Origin: BAIKAL-G1 sp943369525
GTDB lineage: Bacteria; Cyanobacteriota; Cyanobacteriia; PCC-6307; Cyanobiaceae
Length of the DNA stretch: 64,000 bases
Direction of reading: 5' to 3'
NCBI GenBank assembly: GCA_943369525.1
Contig: CALRNL020000009.1
Location: 62,001 to 126,000 of the forward strand
The notes below the pieces were generated by a model. That model was not told the origin of the DNA. It worked only from the letters and a program-made list of their open reading frames with translations, and made no database searches. Below are positions 52,121 through 60,000 of the stretch, in pieces. Each line of letters begins with the position of its first letter. The first letter of the stretch is position 1. The position numbers and the translations under genes were made by a program.

Positions 52121-52327
52121 ATGGAACTCACTGCTGTGCTCACCCCCGCTGAGGAAGGCGGGTATGTGGCTTTTAATCCCGAGACGGGCACGACAACCGA
52201 GGGAGACTCCATCGAGGAGGCCCTCGCCAACCTGCGCGAAGCCACCTCGCTCTACCTCGAGGAGTTCCCTGCTGGTGTGAAGGTCCATCCCCTGGTGACC
52301 CTGTTCAGCGTGGCTGCCCATGCCTAA
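52121..52327 (+). CDS. HicB family antitoxin
   Basis: The 68-residue protein has ELTAVLTPAEEGGYVAFNPETGT, then EGDSIEEALANLREATSLYLEEF, the RNase H-like HicB fold. HicB neutralises the HicA mRNA interferase. No C-terminal DNA-binding domain is present, as is common in short HicB proteins. The expected downstream hicA is only a stub overlapping the stop codon. Confidence 0.88.
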   Translation: MELTAVLTPAEEGGYVAFNPETGTTTEGDSIEEALANLREATSLYLEEFPAGVKVHPLVTLFSVAAHA

Positions 52328-52397
52328 ACTCCCCCACCTGTCTGGCTTGCTGCGGCAGGCTCAAGTTGATGTGCGGGAGTTCCTGGATTGTCTTTGA
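52320..52397 (+). pseudogene. Truncated hicA toxin remnant
   Basis: A 25-codon frame begins MPKLPHLSG, the conserved start of HicA, at the normal overlap with hicB. It then diverges (LLRQAQVDVREFLDCL) and stops. The double-stranded RNA-binding fold with its catalytic histidine is missing, so the toxin is lost. The fusion point is followed by the second membrane-gene relic. Confidence 0.7.
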
Positions 52398-52490
52398 GCT
52401 TTCGCTGATTCAAACCACTGCAATCAAACAGGGTGCCATAGCCGCCCAGATGCACGACGCCCAGCCAGGCAAGCGGAGAGAGGGGGTTGT
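52398..52490 (-). pseudogene. Relic of a membrane-protein gene end, copy 2
   Basis: On the minus strand the frame reads PLAWLGVVHLGGYGTLFDC. WL-x-V-x-HLG-x3-TL matches copy 1 at 51880-52000, and both then share TGATTGCAGTG after a deletion of about 45 bases in this copy. It directly follows the hicA stub. Confidence 0.55.
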
Positions 52491-52499
52491 CATTGACGC

Positions 52500-52603
52500 G
52501 TGATCACGGCCTGCAATTCAATCAAGACCTGGGAAGCGACCAGCCTTCCTCGGGCGACGCCCAGATCAACAAGGCGTTGCAGCAGCGGCGGCGGCTGGCA
52601 GTC
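52500..52603 (+). pseudogene. Possible antitoxin-gene relic
   Basis: The segment INKALQQRRRLA encoded near 52565-52600 resembles AEALQQRRRAQIA of the intact VapB-type antitoxin downstream, and the DNA around GTTGCAGCAGCGGCG is alike. It may be the residue of a related gene. No complete frame remains. Confidence 0.3.
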
Positions 52604-52659
52604 GATGCCAAGAAGTCAAGGCCAAGAAGTCAAGGCCAAGAAGTCGATGCCAAGAAGTC
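52604..52659. repeat. Four 14-base tandem repeats upstream of a vapBC operon
   Basis: Units GATGCCAAGAAGTC, AAGGCCAAGAAGTC, AAGGCCAAGAAGTC and GATGCCAAGAAGTC are consecutive; the two middle units are identical. They lie about 45 bases before the antitoxin ATG, in the likely promoter region. Confidence 0.9.
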
Positions 52660-52703
52660 CATGCCATGCTGCCGGCAGAGTCCGATTATGGAACGTCAAA
52701 ACC

Positions 52704-52934
52704 ATGAAGGTAACCGTCGAGCTTTCAGACCATGAGATGGCTGAAATCCTGGACCTGACCGGCGAACGCAAGAAGGGTCCTGCGATTCGGCGTTTGATGG
52801 CAGAGGCTTTGCAGCAGCGGCGTCGGGCTCAAATTGCCCAGCGCTTCCTCAGCGGCGAGTGGGGCGTGGAGCTGGAGAGCTTTGAAGCCGACCAGCAGCG
52901 AGACCGCCAACGGGAGCAGGCGTTGGCCCCGTGA
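52704..52934 (+). CDS. VapB-type antitoxin
   Basis: The 76-residue protein starts MKVTVELSDHEMAEILDLTGERKKGPAIRRLM, a ribbon-helix-helix-type antitoxin of the kind that precedes PIN toxins, followed by a charged tail (RQREQALAP). A Met further upstream in frame would include the tandem repeat and is unlikely. Its stop overlaps the GTG of the toxin gene. The repeats upstream may affect expression. Confidence 0.85.
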   Translation: MKVTVELSDHEMAEILDLTGERKKGPAIRRLMAEALQQRRRAQIAQRFLSGEWGVELESFEADQQRDRQREQALAP

Positions 52935-53335
52935 CCCTGCTGCTCGATACAAGCCTCTGGATCGACTTCACCCGGGCCCGCAGCCCCTTGCCCCTGAAGC
53001 AATTGATCGCCCCCTTTGTGCTGGATCCGGCCTGCCACTTGGCTGAGCCCGTGCGATTCGAGTTGCTTCGTTCAGCCAGGCCGCAGGAGGCCCGCCTGCT
53101 GGAGGCCCAGTTTGCAACCTTGCCCTGCCTGGCCACACCAGCGGATCTCTGGCAACGGGCCAGCAGCCTGGGCCAGGCCTGCCGCCAGGTCGGCCGCACG
53201 GTGCCCAGCCTGGATCTACTGGTCGCAGCCGTGGCCCTGCACCACAACGCCTTACTTGTCAGCTTTGACGCTGACTTTGAAGCCATCGCCGGCGTGAGCG
53301 ACCTGCGGCTCAAGCGTTTGGACCGTCCCAGCTGA
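52931..53335 (+). CDS. PIN domain toxin, VapC type
   Basis: The 134-residue protein has LLLDTSLWIDF, PVRFELLRSARPQEA, TVPSLDLLVAAVAL and LVSFDADFEAIAGV, giving the PIN acidic residues. It should be an endoribonuclease toxin. The start is GTG overlapping the antitoxin stop (GTGA). The module appears intact. It lies next to the convergent GT41 gene. Confidence 0.9.
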   Translation: MTLLLDTSLWIDFTRARSPLPLKQLIAPFVLDPACHLAEPVRFELLRSARPQEARLLEAQFATLPCLATPADLWQRASSLGQACRQVGRTVPSLDLLVAAVALHHNALLVSFDADFEAIAGVSDLRLKRLDRPS

Positions 53336-53420
53336 CTCTCCTAGCTGAAGCGTGCAATTGGCGCCGATCCAACCAGGGCCGGGTGCGGGGCACCCTGCCG
53401 CCCCCATCCGCCCGGGCCTA

Positions 53421-53450
53421 ACCAGCCAGACCCTCACCAGCCAGACCCTC
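53421..53450. repeat. 15-base exact direct repeat, two copies
   Basis: ACCAGCCAGACCCTC occurs twice in tandem in the short gap between the VapC toxin gene and the convergent GT41 gene. Confidence 0.85.
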
Positions 53451-53478
53451 CCGTTGAGCATCGACTACGGCCGCCTGC

Positions 53479-56025
53479 TCAGCCGCCCCCACTCCGCTCG
53501 TCCCACGCCTGCCGGTAGAGCGCTTCAAGCTCCCGGGTAAAGCCGGCGTTATCCATCAGCGGCGAGGCCCGCAGTTCGGCGCGCAGGCCGCTGCGGATCG
53601 TTGCCAGGGCTTGGGGATCGGCGGCGAGGCGTTGGGCGATGGCGATGTACGCCTCGGGGCTGCGGGCGATCCACTCGGGCCGGCCCAGGCTGGTGAGGAT
53701 GCTGGCGCCGCCGCGGCTGGAGCTGCGGTCGCCGGCCAGGGTGACCAGGGGCAGCCCCATCCAGAGGGCATCGAAGCTAGTGGTGCCGCCTGCAAAGGGG
53801 GTGGTGTCGAGGGCGATGTCGATCTGGCCGTAGGTGGCCATGTAATCGGGCCCGTTTTGATAGCCGATCAGGCTAATTCGATCACTCGCAACCCCGCGCT
53901 CGGCGAAGAACTCCAGCAAGCCCAGGCGGGCCCTGGTTTCCTTGATGTGCAGCACCAGCCGCGAGCCCGGCACGCTGGCGACCAGCTGGGCCCACAGCTC
54001 GCGCAGCCCTTCGTTCACCTTCACGAAGTTATTCAGGCTGCCGAAACTGATCACGCCACTGCCGGTGCAGGGGGGTGGCACCACCGCCGGGATCGGCACC
54101 ATCGGCGGCGGCACGGCAAAACTCCACCAGCAGCGCGGCAGCCGCAGGGGCTGCTCGCTGAAGGGCAGGGGCCCGCCTTCGGGCGGATCGAGCACCCGAT
54201 CGGTGATGCGGTAATCCATGGCCGCCAGGCCGGTGGTGCCCACATAGGCCAGGTAGGTGATCTGCACCGGCGCCGGCTTGCGGGCGAACAGGCCCGGGCG
54301 GCAATCGCGGGAGTACATGGTGAGGTCGATCAGCAGGTCGATGCCATCGGCGCGGATCAGATCGGCCAGGGATGCATCATCGAGCGGGTGAACATCACGC
54401 CAGTGCTCCACCCGCTTGGCGATCTCGCTGGTGAAGCCATCCTTGAGATAGCGCGACGAGTAGGCGAAGATTTCAAACTGGCTGTGGTCGTGGTGCTCCA
54501 GCACTGGCAGCAGGAACCGGGCCACCGGATGCATCCAGAAATCGGGCGACACATAGCCCAGCCGCAGCCGGCGACCGGCGAGTGCAGCAGGCTGGGCGGA
54601 AGCCCCATCAGCGGGGGCATCGGCTGGGGGAGCACTAACAACGGCCTCGCTGCCTAGGGCGTCGAATTTGGCCTGGGCCAGGCGCCTTGCCTCGGCGGCC
54701 AGGTGGGCATCGCTGGCGCTGGGGCTGTAGTTGAGGGCGAACAGATAGTTGGGCACAAAATCGCGGTCGTCCTGGCCCAGGTCGATGCCGCGGTGGTAGC
54801 TCTGCAGGGCCAGATCCACCTTGCCCTGGTCGAAATAGGCGTTGCCGAGGTTGGAGTGGGCAGCGGCGAACTCGGGATTGATGCGAATCGCTTCCAGCAG
54901 GGCCTGTTCGGCCAGGTCGGGAAAGCTGGCTTCGCGCTGGGCATTGGCCAGGTTGGCCAGGGCCTCGGCGTAATCGCTGCGCTGGGAAATGGCCCGTTCA
55001 AAGGTGGCAATGCTCTCGCTGTGGCGCCGCAGGTTGAGCAGGATGTTGCCGAGATTGTTGAGGGCCTCGGGAAAATCGCTCTGGAGCTCTAGGGCCCGGC
55101 GCAGGGCTGAGGCTGCCTGCTCGTACTGCCCCAGGGCATTGAGCACGTTGCCCTTGGTGAACTGCACCTGGGCGTTTTGGGGATCCAAGGCCAGGGCCCG
55201 CTCACTCCACTGCTGGGCGGCCTCGAGCTGGTGGCCATCGAGCTCGAGCTGGGCCAGGTTGGCACAGGTTTCGGCCGCCATCGAGGCGTTGGCCGGATCG
55301 CTGGGCGGGGCCTGCTCCAGGGCGGTTTTCAGGGCGGCCGCTGCCCCGGCTAGGTCCCCCTGGTTCTTGCGCGCCAGGCCCAGGTTGTTCCAGGCCTCGG
55401 CAAACTGCGGCTGCAGGGCAAGGCAGCGCTCTAGGGCCTCCAGCGACTCGGGCCAGCGCTGGAAGCGCCCCAGGGCATCCGCCAGGTGAAACCAGCTCGC
55501 CGCGTCATCGGGCGCCAGGGCCACGGCCCGTTCGGCCGCCGCTAAGGCCTGGTCGCGCCGGTTAGCACGCAGCTCCATGGCGGCGAGCTTTTGCCAGGCG
55601 GGCACGAAGTCGGCCTGGGCGACTGTGGCCTGGCCAAAGCTGGTGGCCGCCTCGCTCCAGCGGCCATAGAGCTGGTAAAGATGGCCCAGGTTGTAGAGCG
55701 CCAGGGCGTCGCCGGGCTCCCGGGCCAGGGCGCGCTGGTAGGCCGCCTCGGCCTCCTGGGGCCGCTGCAGATCCTTGAGCAGGTTGCCCAGGTTCACCCA
55801 GTAGAAGGGCTCAGCGGCCTCGCTTTGCACCGCTGTGCTCAGGTGCGGCAGCGCGGCCATCGGGTTGCCCCTCTGGTGCTCCAGCAACCCCAGGTAGTGA
55901 TGGGCCGCCGCGTCGCCCGAATCACTCGCCAGGATCGCCCCATAGGCCTGGCGCGCCTGGTCCAGCTGACCCTGCTGATGCAGGGCAATCGCTGCGGCCA
56001 GAGGGCCGCTTGGCAGGGAAGCCAT
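53479..56025 (-). CDS. TPR protein with GT41 (SPINDLY-type) O-glycosyltransferase domain
   Basis: The 848-residue protein has about eleven TPR units (residues about 5-420; for example AEAWNNLGLARKNQGDLAGA). A GT41 catalytic domain follows, with LRLGYVSPDFWMHPVARFLLP, LIDLTMYSRDCRPGLFARKP, PAPVQITYLAYVGTTGLAAM, RISLIGYQNGPDYMATYGQ and GGTTSFDALWMGLPLVTLAGD. GT41 enzymes add GlcNAc, fucose or other sugars to Ser/Thr of proteins. The usual DL-x-GHT segment is changed to DLTMYS, so donor or acceptor use may differ. It is located close to the giant surface-type gene. There is no signal peptide, so it acts in the cytosol. Confidence 0.92.
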   Translation of the reverse strand: MASLPSGPLAAAIALHQQGQLDQARQAYGAILASDSGDAAAHHYLGLLEHQRGNPMAALPHLSTAVQSEAAEPFYWVNLGNLLKDLQRPQEAEAAYQRALAREPGDALALYNLGHLYQLYGRWSEAATSFGQATVAQADFVPAWQKLAAMELRANRRDQALAAAERAVALAPDDAASWFHLADALGRFQRWPESLEALERCLALQPQFAEAWNNLGLARKNQGDLAGAAAALKTALEQAPPSDPANASMAAETCANLAQLELDGHQLEAAQQWSERALALDPQNAQVQFTKGNVLNALGQYEQAASALRRALELQSDFPEALNNLGNILLNLRRHSESIATFERAISQRSDYAEALANLANAQREASFPDLAEQALLEAIRINPEFAAAHSNLGNAYFDQGKVDLALQSYHRGIDLGQDDRDFVPNYLFALNYSPSASDAHLAAEARRLAQAKFDALGSEAVVSAPPADAPADGASAQPAALAGRRLRLGYVSPDFWMHPVARFLLPVLEHHDHSQFEIFAYSSRYLKDGFTSEIAKRVEHWRDVHPLDDASLADLIRADGIDLLIDLTMYSRDCRPGLFARKPAPVQITYLAYVGTTGLAAMDYRITDRVLDPPEGGPLPFSEQPLRLPRCWWSFAVPPPMVPIPAVVPPPCTGSGVISFGSLNNFVKVNEGLRELWAQLVASVPGSRLVLHIKETRARLGLLEFFAERGVASDRISLIGYQNGPDYMATYGQIDIALDTTPFAGGTTSFDALWMGLPLVTLAGDRSSSRGGASILTSLGRPEWIARSPEAYIAIAQRLAADPQALATIRSGLRAELRASPLMDNAGFTRELEALYRQAWDERSGGG

Positions 56026-56067
56026 CGCCGTATCCCGATCCCTTTTGATTCAAGGCCTACTGATTGT

Positions 56068-56117
56068 CTTGGTCCCAGGGTCCCAGGGGCCAGGGGCCCA
56101 GGGTTCCTGGGACCAAG
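56068..56117. repeat. 12-bp inverted repeat between the GT41 and methyltransferase genes
   Basis: CTTGGTCCCAGG (56068-56079) pairs exactly with CCTGGGACCAAG (56106-56117); the 26-base loop contains more G/C direct repeats (GTCCCAGG, GGCCAGGGGCC). It lies downstream of the minus-strand methyltransferase and upstream of the GT41 gene, and could attenuate read-through. Confidence 0.85.
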
Positions 56118-56134
56118 GGACCGGAGAGCAGCCC

Positions 56135-56767
56135 CTAGAAGCCTGCTGCCGGCTCTGGGCTGGTGAGGGGCAGATCAAACAGGGCCGCCAGTTCGGGGTC
56201 GGGATCGCCGTTGAAGGTGATCAGGTTGAGCTCCAGGTTGCCCTGCTGGCAGAACATCGGGCTAAAGCCGCTGGCTTCCACCACATTGGCCAGGGTGCGG
56301 CGGCTGAAGCCGGTGCGATGGGCGTAATAATCCTGGCCGCTTTGGGCGATCATGCCGCCGTGGCCGAATAGCACATCGAGTGGGGTGATCGGGCCCATGG
56401 GCGATTCGTAGAGCAGGCCATCGAGGTCGATGCCCTGCTGCACGCAGGCGAGCATCAGCTCCTGCAGATCGGGCACGATGATATGGGCCAGGCCGCCGGG
56501 CTTGAGCACATGGCGAAAGCCGGCGAGCACCACGGGCACTTCGTGCTGGCGCACATGCTCGAGGTTGTGGGAGCAATACACGGCATCAAATTGCTGCGGC
56601 GCCAGGCTGGTGAGCTCCCTCACGTCAAGCACGAGGTCGGCCCCAACCGTGGGATCGAGGTCGAGCAGAACCTGCTCAAAGGGGGCGTAGGGGCTAGGGA
56701 GTTGGATCCCGCGGGACTGGCCGCCCACATTCAGGACCCTTCTGGGCTGCATCGCGACGTCGACCAT
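56135..56767 (-). CDS. SAM-dependent methyltransferase (class I, small)
   Basis: The 210-residue protein has RVLNVGGQSRGIQLP in the SAM-binding position, VLLDLDPTVGADLVLDVREL, then QFDAVYCSHNLEHVRQHEVPVVLAGFRHVLKPGG and IIVPDLQELM, the motifs of type 11-like methyltransferases encoded in glycan or surface-protein clusters. The substrate is unknown. It is upstream of the GT41 gene on the same strand and divergent from the giant gene, so a shared function is possible. Confidence 0.82.
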   Translation of the reverse strand: MVDVAMQPRRVLNVGGQSRGIQLPSPYAPFEQVLLDLDPTVGADLVLDVRELTSLAPQQFDAVYCSHNLEHVRQHEVPVVLAGFRHVLKPGGLAHIIVPDLQELMLACVQQGIDLDGLLYESPMGPITPLDVLFGHGGMIAQSGQDYYAHRTGFSRRTLANVVEASGFSPMFCQQGNLELNLITFNGDPDPELAALFDLPLTSPEPAAGF

Positions 56768-57027
56768 GGGGAGCTAGGGCGCCAGGCAAATTTTTGTTTG
56801 ACCCTATCAGAGAACTGGCGTTTACAAGTAAAACGAAACCGTATTTGCATGGCAAAATGTTTCATTGCCAGGGTAGTTTTTGCCCAATCCGCGTAATTAC
56901 TGCCAAGGCGAGACCCGTTGCCAGGGCTGCCAGGCGGCAGTGGTGGCTTGATTTGCCCCCCCCTTTTTACAGCGCTTATGCCGCGTTTCGTGGTAAGGTG
57001 GCTCCTAATAATTATAATGGAATTCCT
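56768..57027. promoter_or_regulatory. A+T-rich divergent promoter region of the giant gene
   Basis: These 260 bases are clearly richer in A and T than the surroundings. A perfect TATAAT box (57013-57018) lies just nine bases before the GTG at 57028, within TAATAATTATAATGG. If this is the -10 element, the giant gene's transcript would begin close to its start codon (leaderless or nearly so). An alternative GTG at 56998 would remove that interpretation. Confidence 0.4.
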
Positions 57028-60000
57028 GTGACCGTTAGCGCGCTCGCTGCCAGCAAGGGCACTGGGGCTGTTTGCCTCCCTGCGACCTACTCCGCTCCGG
57101 CCACGGGCTCCAAGCGGGCGGGCACGGACTGCCGCCGGCCTGGCGTCCCAGCTGGTGCCAAGGCTGGCGCCCCAGCTGGCGCTGGCATAGCCAAGCCCTT
57201 CCCCGCCCTGGTGTCTCAACCAGGATCCGCTGCGGCGCCGCCGCCAGCCGGCGACCCCTTCGACCTAGTGCTGCTCAGCGCCGAGCTCGCGAGCTCCGTG
57301 CCGCCAGAGGAGCTCGCCGGCGCGCGGGTGGTGGTGCTGGAGGCGGGCCGCGATGGGATTGGCCAGATCGGCGCTGCCCTGGCCGCCCATCCGGGCGCCT
57401 CGGTTGTTCGCGTCATCAGCCACGGCGAACCGGGGGCCCTGCTCCTGGCGGATCAACGGATCAGCAACGCCACCCTGCAGCTGCGTACGGATGCCATTGC
57501 CGGTTGGCGGCAGCACCTGGCTGCCGGCGCCGAGATCCTGCTCTATGGCTGCTGCGTGGCGGCATCGCCTGAGGGGCGCAGCTTGGTTGATGGGCTGGCG
57601 GCACTCACGGGGGCCGCGGTGGCCGCCAGCGTCACCCCCACCGGTGCGGCCGCCCTGGGCGGCGATTTAACGCTTGGCTATGCCACCGAGCCCATCAAAG
57701 CCCAAACGGAACGCTTTCCCCAGGCCTGGGACCAATCGGGCCTGATCTTGGCGGCGCCGGTGTTCGCTAGCCCTGGCAGCGACGATTTCAGCACGGGTGT
57801 AACCGGATCGTTTGCTACAGGGGCCCCGGAATCGCCAACATCTTCGATCGCTGAAAACATCGCCGTGGCGACCCGCCAGGCCGGCTCGCTTGCTGCTTGG
57901 GGCGCCTCGAATACTGGCGGCTCCGGCGCCCGCGCCGGCACGGGCTACACCCAGGTGTATTCGACGCTCAATTCGTATGCGGCCCTGAAGCCCGATGGCA
58001 GCATCAGCGAGTGGGGCAACTCCACCATGGGTGGCACCAACGGGCCCACCGGCACCGGCTGGACCGAAATCACCACCTCTGGCCCGGCCTTTGCCGCCCG
58101 CAGGAGCGATGGCTCTCCCTTTTCGTGGGGTTCTACGGCGACCGGCGGCGTCCAGGCCCTCGCTGCCACTGGCGAAGAGTTCCACAACCCCTCCGCCTTG
58201 TCTAGCAAGCCAGGTTCGGTGGCGGCCCCGCGGCAACCAGGCGATTCGCTCGACTTGGTGTTCATCAGCCCCGAGATCGTGGGCTCCGTGCCGCAGGACG
58301 AGCTCGCCGGCGCCCGGGTGGTTGTCCTCGATGCGGGAGAGGATGTGATCGGCCAGGTGGGGGCTGCCCTCCAGGCCAATCCGGGCGCAACCGTCGTCCG
58401 CCTGATCAGCCACGGCGAACCGGGTAGCCTGATGCTGGCGGGGCAACGGATTTCCCTCGACACCCTGCAGCTCCGCGCGGAGGACATCGCCGCATGGCGC
58501 CGGCACCTCGCTCCCGGGGCCGACATCCTGCTCTACGGATGCTCGGTGGCCGCCACGGCCGAGGGCCGGTTGTTCGTCGACTCCATTTCCTCGCTCGCCG
58601 GCGTGGATGTCGCCGCAAGCACCGACCTCAGCGGATCAGCCCCATTGGGCGGTGACCTAGTCCTGGAATACGCCACAGGCCCCATTCAGGCGTTTTCGAA
58701 TCGGTTTGGTAGCGCGTGGGATGCCTCGGGCCTCACACTGCCTGTGACTTTCAGCCATGGCGGCTCTGGAGCTACGGGAGCTCTGTCTTTCACCTCCCAA
58801 TCCTCCGACCAATTCACCCTAACCAATGCAAGCCCGGGTTTCACTTTTAGCTCTCTTTCGGTCGACTTCTATGGCAACGATGCTGCGTTGGTGACTACCG
58901 GCATCGCAAATCCTCCCCTGACCACCTCATCCCCCACACTGGCTGTTTTTGATACAACGGTCAAAACTCTGACCCCCACGATTGCCGCAGGTTCAAAATT
59001 CTCCCTCGATCGCAATGCCACCTTCACCAGCATCAGCGGTGCGGGTAATGTAAACATCTCCGGCACCAAGTTCAACAGCTGGACAGCCACCCTGGCTGGT
59101 GGATCTGGAACCTCAACTTTTTCGGGCGTTTTGACGAATGGTATCGCCGGAGTTAACTCCCCGCTGGCCCTTACAGTGAATCAAGCTGGATTCACCCAAA
59201 TTTTATCCGGGACCAACGATTACGCCGGGGCCACCCAAATCATTGCCGGCACCTTGCAGGTGAACGGGAAAAATACCAACAGCCCTGTCAAGATCAATGG
59301 CGGCACCTTGAGCGGTACCGGCACCGTCAACACTGTCGCCTTGACTTTGGGCACCTTGGCCCCTGGCGCGGCCACGGGAATCCTGAACGCTGGGAATCTG
59401 GCTTTCACGGGGGGCACCTTCAACGCTGGACTGGCCAGTACTGTCAATTACTCCCAGGCCAATGTCACCGGTACGGTCACCCTTGGCAGCAATACTATCC
59501 TCACCCTAAGCCCGACCTTCACGCCGTCGTCTGGTAACACCTTCACCATCATCAATAATGATGGCACTGACGCCATTTCCGGCACCTTCAAAGGCCTGGC
59601 CGACGGTGCTAAAGTTACTGTCAGCGGAACTGATTACACAATCAGTTACAAAGGCGGCACCGGTAACGATGTGGTGCTTACTGCCCAGCGACCCTTCGCC
59701 ATAGGCACCACCACGAGCGTTGGCACCTCCGTATCGCCATCGGTTTATGGACAGGCAGTAACCTTCACAGCGACGGTAACCCAGGCATCTGGCTCAGGCA
59801 TCCCCACGGGGACAGCCTCATTCTTTGACGGAACCACCTTGCTCGGCAGCGGCACGCTCAGTTCTGGGGTTGCCACGTTCACCACCTCCGCCTTGGCCGG
59901 CGGCAAGCTAAATATCACCGCAAACTATTCGGGCGACACTAATTTTGACGGAAGCACCAGCACGGTAATTTCCCAAACCGTCAACCAGCTTCAGACTCCC

